This document shows, in pieces, positions 6,388-12,133 of a stretch of 12,159 nt of DNA. Origin of the DNA: JAMCZU01 sp964479405. Its GTDB lineage: Bacteria; Patescibacteriota; UBA1384; UBA12157; JAENIV01. The DNA lies in NCBI GenBank assembly GCA_964479405.1, contig CAYZMA010000031.1, forward strand, positions 1 through 12,159. The letters run 5' to 3'. Both the position numbers and the translations under genes were made by a program. How positions within the stretch are numbered: the stretch's first letter is position 1; each line of letters opens with the position of its first letter. The notes beneath the pieces were generated by a model. It ran no database searches. It saw only the letters and a list, made by a program, of their open reading frames with translations, and had not been told where the DNA came from.

Positions 6388-7098
6388 ATGGATCAACCAA
6401 CTATTAACAATTCTACACCTCAAGGTGGACCTAATTCTTTTGAAATGCCACCCAATGTCGCGCCACCGGAACCAATGGGTCAAAAACCGGGCGAGCAAAA
6501 TCCAGTTTCACAGCCACCAGTGTCAGCGCCGACATCAGCGCCGGAACAAATGCCCGGACCGCCTCATAAGCCAGCTTTGTCTTATGTTATGATTGTTATT
6601 TTAGTAATTATATTAATTTTAGGCACTTTGCTTTTTGCTTCTTGGCGAGGTTGGATTGGCAGTCAGCCCAAATCATCGCCGACAGCATCTACTTCACCCA
6701 AAATATCACCGGCTATTTCTTCGGTTTTGCCTACCGCCAGTCCGGAAGCCAGCTCGTCGTCTGTTACGACAACCAATGTGAACGACGAAACCCGTAAAAA
6801 AGATTTGGCAAATATTAAATCTGCCTTGAAAAAATATTATGCGGTTAAAGCGGAATATCCAGCTAGCGACAGTGTAATTAAAACTTCCGATGCGAATAGT
6901 GTTTTGGCGCAGGCGATTGTGCCAACTTACCTTCAAAGTTTGCCGAACGATCCTTTAGCGCCAAATTTCTACTACGGTTATAAATCAGACGGTCAAACCT
7001 TTGAAATAACAACTGTTTTGGAAGACAAATCTGACTCCAGTGGCACCATGACGGGAAATTTAAATATTTATAAAGTTACCGATTCATCAACAGAATAA
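6388..7098 (+). CDS. Membrane-anchored protein with pilin-like C-terminal domain
   Basis: The protein has 236 residues. Residues 1-63 are rich in Pro, Gln and Asn and carry no signal peptide. A single membrane helix spans about 65-85 (LSYVMIVILVIILILGTLLFA). A Ser/Thr/Pro/Ala linker follows (92-130). Residues 133-215 resemble the globular part of type II pseudopilins and type IV pilins: DETRKKDLANIKSALKKYY, EYP, then LPNDPLAP and FYYGYKSDGQTFEI. Compare DAKRMSDLKSIQGALEMY and QDP in the true pilin at 8805. It lacks the prepilin cleavage motif, so it should be a fixed membrane protein with the N-terminus inside and the pilin-like domain outside. It is expressed from its own promoter. Architecture is clear; its role, perhaps in pilus assembly or surface contact, is inferred. 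Confidence 0.7.
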   Translation: MDQPTINNSTPQGGPNSFEMPPNVAPPEPMGQKPGEQNPVSQPPVSAPTSAPEQMPGPPHKPALSYVMIVILVIILILGTLLFASWRGWIGSQPKSSPTASTSPKISPAISSVLPTASPEASSSSVTTTNVNDETRKKDLANIKSALKKYYAVKAEYPASDSVIKTSDANSVLAQAIVPTYLQSLPNDPLAPNFYYGYKSDGQTFEITTVLEDKSDSSGTMTGNLNIYKVTDSSTE

Positions 7099-7121
7099 AT
7101 AGTCATTGTTTAATGCAGGGT

Positions 7122-7186
7122 GTCATCGCGAGCGAAGCGTGGCGATCTTTCATAGATTGCTTCGTCGCTTTGCTCCTCGCAATGAC
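7122..7186. repeat. 65-bp dispersed palindromic element with GTCAT...ATGAC ends
   Basis: Its 11-bp ends GTCATCGCGAG and CTCGCAATGAC pair at 10 of 11 positions. The inside holds GAGCGAAGCG-like and CGTCGCTTTGCTC-like stretches that also pair, giving a long hairpin. Its minus-strand reading CHCEEQSDEAI is a hallmark of a short repeat I recall from many unrelated bacterial genomes. It lies 23 bases after the pilin-like gene and 32 before lemA. It may act as a structured 3' end, but no T-run follows. Confidence 0.8.
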
Positions 7187-7218
7187 ATAAAATAGTTTCA
7201 TAGAATAGGAGTATTATT

Positions 7219-7770
7219 ATGATCGTATTATGGATAACCTTGGGGATCGTAGGTATTTTAATTATTTGGTTTATTGCCGTCTTTAACGGCATTGTTACTT
7301 TGAAAAACAGGACCAAAGAGGCGTGGTCGGACATTGATGTTCAGCTGAAACGTCGTCACGATTTAATTCCCAATTTGATTGAAACGGTTAAAGGTTACGC
7401 TACTCACGAAAAAGAAGTTTTTCAAAAAGTAACCGAAGCGCGTTCGCAAGCGATGCAAGCCAAAGGTGCTGAAGAAACAGGGAAAGCGGAAAATATTTTA
7501 ACTGATACTCTAAAATCGCTTTTTGCCGTTTCGGAAAATTATCCGCAACTTCGGGCGACAGAAAATTTTCAAAAGCTTCAAGATGAGCTAACTGATACGG
7601 AAAATAAAATTGAAGCTTCTCGTCGTTTTTATAACGGCAATGTCCGCGACTTTAATACAATGATTCAAGTTTTTCCCAATAGTATGGTTGCCGGTATGAC
7701 CGGTTCAAAAGAATTTGAGCTTTTTGGAATGGACGAAGCGGAAAAAGAAACACCACAGGTTAAGTTTTAA
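7219..7770 (+). CDS. lemA: LemA family membrane protein
   Basis: The protein has 183 residues, the usual LemA size. A short N-terminal hydrophobic helix (1-22) is followed by a long helical domain containing the family motifs NRTKEAWSDIDVQLKRRHDLIPNLIETVKGYATHE, then ENYPQLRA, DTENKIEASRRFYNGNVRDFN and FPNSMVAG. LemA proteins are membrane-anchored with the helical part outside; their biochemical role is not settled. The adjacent htpX, three bases downstream, is a common partner, suggesting shared work in envelope protein quality control. AGGAG at 7207-7211 supports the ATG. A TAAAAT at 7188-7193, at the edge of the palindromic element, could be a -10, but no good -35 is seen. Confidence 0.95.
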   Translation: MIVLWITLGIVGILIIWFIAVFNGIVTLKNRTKEAWSDIDVQLKRRHDLIPNLIETVKGYATHEKEVFQKVTEARSQAMQAKGAEETGKAENILTDTLKSLFAVSENYPQLRATENFQKLQDELTDTENKIEASRRFYNGNVRDFNTMIQVFPNSMVAGMTGSKEFELFGMDEAEKETPQVKF

Positions 7771-7773
7771 AAC

Positions 7774-8679
7774 ATGTATAAAAATATAGATTCAAACAAG
7801 AGGAGGACGGTTTTATTAATTTTTGTCTTTCTTATTTTTGTAATTGGTCTCGGCTACTTACTTTCTTGGTATTTTGACAATCAATTTATTTTGGTTTTAG
7901 CGGTTTTAATTGCCACCATTCAAGCTTTGGTCTCTTATTATTACTCCGATTCCATTACTTTGGCTATTTCCGGGGCAAAAGAAGTGCCTCATCAGGAACC
8001 ATTTTTAAATCTACATCGCGCGGTTGAAAATTTGGCTTTAACGGCTGGTCTGCCAAAACCAAAGATATTTTTAATCCAAGATTCGGCGCCCAATGCTTTT
8101 GCCACTGGTCGCGATCCCCAGCATGCATCATTGGCGGTAACTACCGGTCTTTTAGAAAAGCTCAATAAAACTGAACTTGAAGGAGTGGTGGCTCACGAAA
8201 TGTCCCATATTGGCAATTACGACATACGACTCATGACCCTGATTGTTGTTTTAGTGGGAGTAGTGGCGCTACTTTCCGATTTTTTCTTACGGTGGACTTG
8301 GTTTGGCAGTCGCCGTCGTTCCGATGGCGAAAGCGGTCAAATTCAATTAATTCTTTTTATTGTGGCTATTGTTTTAGCTATTTTGGCGCCACTGGTGGCA
8401 ACTGTTATTCAGTTGGCAATTTCCCGCAAACGAGAATTTTTAGCCGATGCTTCCGGGGCGTTACTTACCCGTTATCCTGAAGGTTTAGCCTCGGCTTTGG
8501 AAAAAATTGCGCAAGATAGGGAACCGCTGGAGGTGGCTAATAAAGCCACGGCTCATCTTTATATTGAAAGTCCTTTTAAAAAAAGTACCGCCCAAGGCAA
8601 AGGTTGGCTAGTTGGGCTTTTTACCACTCACCCACCGGTTGAGGAAAGAATCCGTCGCCTAAAGGCAATGATTAAATAG
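7774..8679 (+). CDS. htpX: Membrane zinc metalloprotease HtpX (M48 family)
   Basis: HtpX is an integral-membrane protease that degrades misfolded membrane proteins. The 301-residue protein shows the expected topology: two N-terminal helices (about 13-30 and 38-56), the zinc motif HEMSH (His141, Glu142, His145) followed by IGNYD, two more helices (about 152-172 and 189-216), and the third zinc ligand Glu221 in SRKREFLADASG. The conserved THPPVEERIRRL ends the protein. There is no good ribosome site before the ATG and only three bases separate it from lemA, so translation is probably coupled. No transcription terminator is visible downstream, only AT-rich micro-repeats. All catalytic residues are present. 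Confidence 0.96.
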   Translation: MYKNIDSNKRRTVLLIFVFLIFVIGLGYLLSWYFDNQFILVLAVLIATIQALVSYYYSDSITLAISGAKEVPHQEPFLNLHRAVENLALTAGLPKPKIFLIQDSAPNAFATGRDPQHASLAVTTGLLEKLNKTELEGVVAHEMSHIGNYDIRLMTLIVVLVGVVALLSDFFLRWTWFGSRRRSDGESGQIQLILFIVAIVLAILAPLVATVIQLAISRKREFLADASGALLTRYPEGLASALEKIAQDREPLEVANKATAHLYIESPFKKSTAQGKGWLVGLFTTHPPVEERIRRLKAMIK

Positions 8680-8680
8680 T

Positions 8681-8744
8681 AATTGAAAATTAAATCATTG
8701 AGAATTGATTGAAAATTGAAAATTAGAAATTGAAAATTAATTTT
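8681..8744. repeat. AATTGAAAATT micro-repeat cluster between htpX and the pilin gene
   Basis: Imperfect copies of ATTGAAAATT and ATTAGAAATTG fill this intergenic stretch. The style resembles the low-complexity blocks in mnmA (4131) and ligA (11232). It separates the htpX stop from the pilin promoter. No function is apparent. Confidence 0.6.
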
Positions 8745-8749
8745 GACAT

Positions 8750-8777
8750 TTGCATTTTGATTTTATTGTTTTATAAT
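8750..8777 (+). promoter_or_regulatory. Probable pilin promoter
   Basis: TATAAT at 8772-8777 is a perfect -10. TTGCAT at 8750-8755 gives a 16-base spacer. The better -35 match TTGACA at 8743-8748 would need 23 bases. Transcription from about 8784 gives a leader of about 20 bases with AGGAGGT at 8794-8800 before the ATG. Confidence 0.55.
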
Positions 8778-8804
8778 TAAACTAAATATAAATAGGAGGT
8801 TTTT

Positions 8805-9422
8805 ATGAAAAAAGGTTTCACTCTCATTGAACTTTTGGTGGTAATGTTTATTATTGCTATTTTAGCGTCTTTGGTGATTGTCAATGTCAACAGCGCTCGC
8901 AAAACTGCGCGGGACGCCAAAAGAATGTCTGACTTAAAATCAATCCAAGGCGCTTTGGAGATGTATAACAATAAAAGTGGCAGTTATCCAAAGACGTTTT
9001 ATACAAAAGGTAGTGCTGGTTGCGATACAGGATTTGTTTTATCAGGTTCTATATGCAAACTTGACCACTCCGCCACCGATGGTACGACTGGGATGAATGG
9101 TATTTACAATCCAGACAGCTATTTTTCGAATACCGATTTAACTAAGGCATGGATACCCGGTTTAATTCCGGATTATCTTCCTTTATTACCACAAGACCCA
9201 AAAAAGACTGTTAATGATAGTGGTTATCAGTATAAAAGTAATGGGACTGATTATATGGTTATGGCGTGGATGACAATGGAAACTCTTTGTCAGCAACCTG
9301 TTGGACAAACGTACCCTGATCCTTCTGATACTTGTAATCCTGTTTCAATACAAGAGATGGATAGACCAACTGGTTTACAACCTACTATTGCTGTCTATTC
9401 CTCCGGTGCCAGAACTTGGTAG
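8805..9422 (+). CDS. Type IV pilin / type II pseudopilin
   Basis: The protein has 205 residues. It starts with a class III signal: short basic MKKG, then FTLIELLVVMFIIAILASLVIV. The prepilin peptidase would cut after Gly4, and Glu9 is the conserved Glu at position +5 of the mature protein. The helix leads into DAKRMSDLKSIQGALEMYNNKSGSYP, the standard pilin N-terminal region. The globular part has four cysteines in two close pairs (GCDTGF...SICK and LCQQ...DTC), which could form disulfides outside the cell. It also carries LPLLPQDP, echoed by LPNDPL in the pilin-like protein at 6388. AGGAGGT precedes the ATG by five bases. The gene stands alone between its own promoter and an intrinsic terminator. 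The assembly ATPases and the peptidase are not in this window. Confidence 0.92.
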   Translation: MKKGFTLIELLVVMFIIAILASLVIVNVNSARKTARDAKRMSDLKSIQGALEMYNNKSGSYPKTFYTKGSAGCDTGFVLSGSICKLDHSATDGTTGMNGIYNPDSYFSNTDLTKAWIPGLIPDYLPLLPQDPKKTVNDSGYQYKSNGTDYMVMAWMTMETLCQQPVGQTYPDPSDTCNPVSIQEMDRPTGLQPTIAVYSSGARTW

Positions 9423-9460
9423 AATTTCTTAAGTTAAAATCTTGAAGAAATATCTTAAAG

Positions 9461-9500
9461 AAAAACAGTCCTTCAAAATTCAAAAGGGCTGTTTTTTTGT
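9461..9500 (+). terminator. Intrinsic terminator after the pilin gene
   Basis: AAAACAGTCC (9462-9471) pairs with GGGCTGTTTT (9486-9495), with one G-U pair; two further T-A pairs extend it inward. Seven T residues (9492-9498) overlap and follow the stem. It lies about 40 bases past the pilin stop and isolates the pilin transcript from ligA. Confidence 0.88.
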
Positions 9501-9536
9501 TTTGTAAAGGAGTAAAATAGAGAAAGAAAGAGAAAA

Positions 9537-11669
9537 ATGACCAAAGAACAAACAAAATTACGAATTGAAAAATTAAGAGATTTGATTGAAAAATATCGCT
9601 ACGCTTATCATGTTTTAGACAAATCTTTGGTTTCCGATGCCGTCAATGATTCTTTAAAAAACGAACTGGAAGAACTGGAAAATAAATTTCCCGAATTTGT
9701 TACTCCCGACTCGCCGACTCAACGGGTGGGTGGCGAACCTTTGGATAAATTTCAAAAAGTCAGCCACACTCAACCAATGCTTTCGCTTACAGACGCTTTT
9801 TCATTTGAAGAGATGAATGATTGGCAAACAAGAAACAAGAAGATTTCAAATGTTGATTTTGACTATTTCTGCGAGTTAAAAATGGATGGTTTGGCTGTTT
9901 CTTTAATTTATGAAAATGGTCTTTTTGCGCGGGGCGCTACCCGCGGTGATGGCAAAGTGGGGGAAGATGTGACGGGGAATCTGAAGACAATTGAAGCAAT
10001 ACCGCTAAAGCTAAATCCGAAACAAATTGACACTTGTGGTGTCATCCCGGACTTGATCCGGGATCCAGAACTAGATTCCAGCTTTCGCTGGAATGACAAA
10101 GAATTATTATTTATAAATTCCAAATTCAAAATTCCAAACAGGATTGAAGTCCGAGGGGAAGTTTATATGCCGATTGAAGTGTTTGAGGAGTTAAATAGAA
10201 AATATCAGAAAGAAGGAAAACCCTTGCTGGCAAACCCGCGCAATGCCNNNNNNNNNNCCAAAATTTCCGCCTCGCGAAAACTTGATTTTATCGCCTGGGA
10301 CCTTCTAACCTTCAATTTCCACCCCGCGGGTGGAAAATATATGGTTAAAACACATCAGGAAGCCCATGAAATTTTAAAAGATTTGGGTTTTAAGACTTTG
10401 CCTCAAAACAGATTTTGTCGGAATTTGGAAGAAGTGGAGAAATTTAAAGTTGAAATTGAAAAAAAACGGGAAAAACTGCCGTACCAGATTGATGGCGTGG
10501 TGGCAGTCGTAAATGACAATGCGACAAGAGAAAAATTGGGTGTGGTTGGCAAGGCGCCTCGGGGAATGATTGCTTACAAATTTGCGCCGGAAGAAATGAC
10601 CACTATTGTAGAAGATATTGTTGTTCAAGTTGGTCGCACTGGCACACTGACGCCAGTGGCGGTTTTAAAACCGGTTTTGGTCGCTGGCTCGGTTGTCTCC
10701 AGAGCCACTTTGCACAACGAGGACGAAATTAGAAAAAAGGATATAAGAATTGGCGATACGGTTGTTATTCACAAAGCCGGTGATGTTATTCCGGAAGTCG
10801 CCAAAGTAATTAAGCAGTTGCGTACCGGGAAAGTTGAGGAATTTCATTTTCCTAAAACTTGTCCCCAGTGTGGTGGCAAAATTGTCCGCGAAGAAGGTAA
10901 AGTTGCTTATCGCTGTCTAAATAAAAACTGTTTTACAATTAAACTTCGGGCACTGGGGCATTTTGTTTCGCGTCTTGCTTTTGACATACCGGGACTGGGT
11001 CCGAAAATTTTAAATAAACTTATGGAAACGGGGCTGGTCAAAGACGCCGCCGATTTATTTGAGCTTAAAACCGGCGATCTTGAACCATTGGAAAGATTTG
11101 CCCAAAAATCGGCTCAAAATATTATTTCTGCCATTGGGTCGCGCAAAGAAATTGAACTGCCTCGTTTTATTTACGCTTTAGGAATTTCTAATGTGGGGGA
11201 AGAAACTTCTCACGACATTGCCAATGTCGTAATTCCAAAATCCAAATTCCAAAATCCAAATGAAATTATAAATATTTTAAAGTTAAAAAAGCTAGAAGAC
11301 TGGCAAGAGATACCAGATATTGGACCGATTGTGGCGAAATCTATCTATGATTATTTTCAGGATGAAAAAAATCAAGAGTTTATTGAGCGGTTGTTTAAGG
11401 CTGGTGTCAAAATCAAATTCGTGCCAATTCGTGAAAAAAAATTGAACGATTTAACTTTTGTTTTTACTGGCAGTCTGGAAACTCTGACAAGAGATGAGGC
11501 TAAAAAAATGGTCCGCAATTTGGGCGGTGAAATTTCCGAATCGGTTTCCAAAGAAACTTCATACTTAGTTTCAGGAGCCGAATCGGGTGAAAAATTAGTT
11601 AAAGCGCAAAAACTAGGTGTAAAAATAATTTTCGAAGAAGAATTTTTAAAATTAACAAGAAAGGACTAA
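9537..11669 (+). CDS. ligA: NAD-dependent DNA ligase LigA
   Basis: LigA seals nicks in replication and repair using NAD. Domains in order: Ia (1-70), adenylation with Lys115 in ELKMDG, OB fold (DIVVQVGRTGTLTPVA, AGDVIPEV), zinc finger (Cys442, 445, 460, 465), helix-hairpin-helix repeats and a BRCT domain (about 635-708, FVFTGSLETL). In Ia, Tyr24, His25, Asp34 and Asp38 match the NAD-contacting residues of E. coli LigA, but the position of E. coli Tyr35 is Asn37. A 10-N gap falls in the conserved NPRNAAAGSLRQLDPK stretch. Four repeat-derived inserts lengthen the protein: residues 169-187, 193-201, about 261-267 and near 565-576. AGAAAG-like sequence is the only ribosome site near the ATG. gatC follows in the same frame after TAA. 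Confidence 0.96.
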   Translation: MTKEQTKLRIEKLRDLIEKYRYAYHVLDKSLVSDAVNDSLKNELEELENKFPEFVTPDSPTQRVGGEPLDKFQKVSHTQPMLSLTDAFSFEEMNDWQTRNKKISNVDFDYFCELKMDGLAVSLIYENGLFARGATRGDGKVGEDVTGNLKTIEAIPLKLNPKQIDTCGVIPDLIRDPELDSSFRWNDKELLFINSKFKIPNRIEVRGEVYMPIEVFEELNRKYQKEGKPLLANPRNAXXXXKISASRKLDFIAWDLLTFNFHPAGGKYMVKTHQEAHEILKDLGFKTLPQNRFCRNLEEVEKFKVEIEKKREKLPYQIDGVVAVVNDNATREKLGVVGKAPRGMIAYKFAPEEMTTIVEDIVVQVGRTGTLTPVAVLKPVLVAGSVVSRATLHNEDEIRKKDIRIGDTVVIHKAGDVIPEVAKVIKQLRTGKVEEFHFPKTCPQCGGKIVREEGKVAYRCLNKNCFTIKLRALGHFVSRLAFDIPGLGPKILNKLMETGLVKDAADLFELKTGDLEPLERFAQKSAQNIISAIGSRKEIELPRFIYALGISNVGEETSHDIANVVIPKSKFQNPNEIINILKLKKLEDWQEIPDIGPIVAKSIYDYFQDEKNQEFIERLFKAGVKIKFVPIREKKLNDLTFVFTGSLETLTRDEAKKMVRNLGGEISESVSKETSYLVSGAESGEKLVKAQKLGVKIIFEEEFLKLTRKD
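10041..10097. repeat. 57-bp palindromic element inserted in frame in ligA
   Basis: Ends are GTCAT and ATGAC. Inside are two hairpins: ATCCCGGA/TCCGGGAT (10044-10064) and ATTCCAGC/GCTGGAAT (10075-10094). It encodes VIPDLIRDPELDSSFRWND, exactly 19 codons, between LKLNPKQIDTCG and the conserved IEVRGEVYMP. I recall this reading from dispersed repeats in many bacteria. The position is a surface-loop linker in the adenylation domain that is short in E. coli LigA. Confidence 0.85.
10115..10139. repeat. AAATTCCAAATTC micro-repeat in ligA
   Basis: AAATTCCAAATTC is followed by an AAAATTCCAAAC-like unit, encoding NSKFKIPN just after the 57-bp element. It is the same AATTCCAAA style as the tandem repeat at 11232. 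Together the two blocks add roughly 35 residues to this loop. Confidence 0.5.
10248..10257. other. Assembly gap of 10 N inside ligA
   Basis: The run replaces part of the conserved NPRNAAAGSLRQLDPKI motif. Canonical spacing would need about 28 bases, not 10. Both leave the same frame, so about 18 bases are probably missing and the gene is likely intact. Confidence 0.95.
10316..10336. repeat. 21-bp palindrome inside ligA (copy 4)
   Basis: Perfect 9-bp arms TTTCCACCC and GGGTGGAAA flank CGC. It encodes FHPAGGK in a linker after AWDLLTFN. The frame is kept because the unit is seven codons long. Confidence 0.75.
11232..11259. repeat. 14-bp tandem repeat inside ligA
   Basis: Two perfect copies of ATTCCAAAATCCAA lie head to tail, encoding IPKSKFQNPN between the helix-hairpin-helix segments GEETSHDIANV and EIINILKLKKL. 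The frame is kept. Confidence 0.75.
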
Positions 11670-11951
11670 ATGGATAACATTGCAAAATTGGCAAGATTAA
11701 ATCTTAATGAGATGGAAAAAGAGCAATCTGACAAAGAGCTGGAGAAAATTTTAAATTATGTGGCAGAGTGCGAAAAAGCGCCGACAAGCGATACTCTGGC
11801 AATCTCGCAAATTTCTAATTTAAAAAATGTTGCCAGAGAAGATGAACCGACTCCCAGCCTGACGGTAGAAAAAGTCATCCAAAATGCGCCTGAATCCGCC
11901 AGATGGCGGAAGAATAATTTTATTAAAACCAAGCAAGTTTTTGAGTCATAA
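11670..11951 (+). CDS. gatC: Aspartyl/glutamyl-tRNA amidotransferase subunit C
   Basis: GatC is the small subunit that clamps GatA and GatB in the complex converting Glu-tRNA(Gln) and Asp-tRNA(Asn) to the amidated forms. The 93-residue protein has the family pattern IAKLARLNL, then KELEKILNYV, then LKNVAREDEPTPSL, then VIQNAP and a closing F-x-x-x-x-V segment. It starts eight or so residues later than usual. An earlier start is impossible because the ligA TAA directly precedes the ATG in the same frame. AAAGGA at 11660-11664 is a good ribosome site. The usual linker after NAP has been replaced by ESARWRKNN, encoded by a TCCGCCA palindrome. gatA and gatB are not in the window, and the next 200 bases do not encode GatA. 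Gene order with ligA suggests co-transcription. Confidence 0.92.
   Translation: MDNIAKLARLNLNEMEKEQSDKELEKILNYVAECEKAPTSDTLAISQISNLKNVAREDEPTPSLTVEKVIQNAPESARWRKNNFIKTKQVFES
11895..11910. repeat. 16-bp TCCGCCA palindrome inside gatC (copy 2)
   Basis: TCCGCCA and TGGCGGA flank GA. It encodes part of ESARWR just after the conserved NAP of GatC. Confidence 0.65.
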
Positions 11952-11978
11952 AGAAAATCCCAACACGAGGTCGGGATT
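11944..11978 (-). terminator. Possible minus-strand terminator hairpin
   Basis: Read on the minus strand, AATCCCGAC pairs with GTTGGGATT around CTCGT (one G-U), followed by TTCTTT. On the plus strand the same hairpin has an A-C mismatch and no T-run, so the minus direction fits better. It would end a minus-strand transcript from the 12000-12150 side, matching the possible remnant at 12016-12120. ATCCCA can also pair with TGGGAT (11981-11986). Confidence 0.35.
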
Positions 11979-11992
11979 GCTGGGATAGTTGG

Positions 11993-12008
11993 TCCGCCAA
12001 TTGGCGGA
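11993..12008. repeat. 16-bp TCCGCCA palindrome (copy 3), intergenic
   Basis: Perfect 16-bp palindrome made of TCCGCCAA and TTGGCGGA, 42 bases after the gatC stop. Another GGCGGA follows at once. Confidence 0.65.
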
Positions 12009-12015
12009 GGCGGAG

Positions 12016-12120
12016 TTAGCTGTTAGTGTATTCAATATGAAATACACGATTAATTTCCAGGACAGTAAATGCCCTACGAATTGGTCCTTCCGGCAGGGCA
12101 ATGACCTCGCATTGAGTCAG
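12016..12120 (-). pseudogene. Possible 5'-truncated minus-strand gene end, weakly STAS-like
   Basis: A 34-codon minus-strand frame ends in TAA at 12016-12018 and is closed upstream by TAG at 12121-12123, with no ATG. Its end (VIALPEGPIRRAFTVLEINRVF) reads like protein and loosely resembles the last helix and strand of STAS domains such as SpoIIAA (from memory only). A terminator-like hairpin lies downstream on the same strand, supporting a real gene end. The opposite strand is also open in register (12037-12150), so the coding sense is not certain. Confidence 0.22.
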
Positions 12121-12133
12121 CTAAAATATAACT

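Noticed and set aside
7110..7334. Minus-strand 74-codon frame over the lemA start
   Set aside because: Its protein-like look comes from the repeat's CHCEEQSDEAI reading and antisense of lemA.
12070..12100. Signal recognition particle RNA on the minus strand, because of a CCGGAAGGACC stretch
   Set aside because: The conserved domain IV loop arrangement is not present and the flanks do not pair as required.
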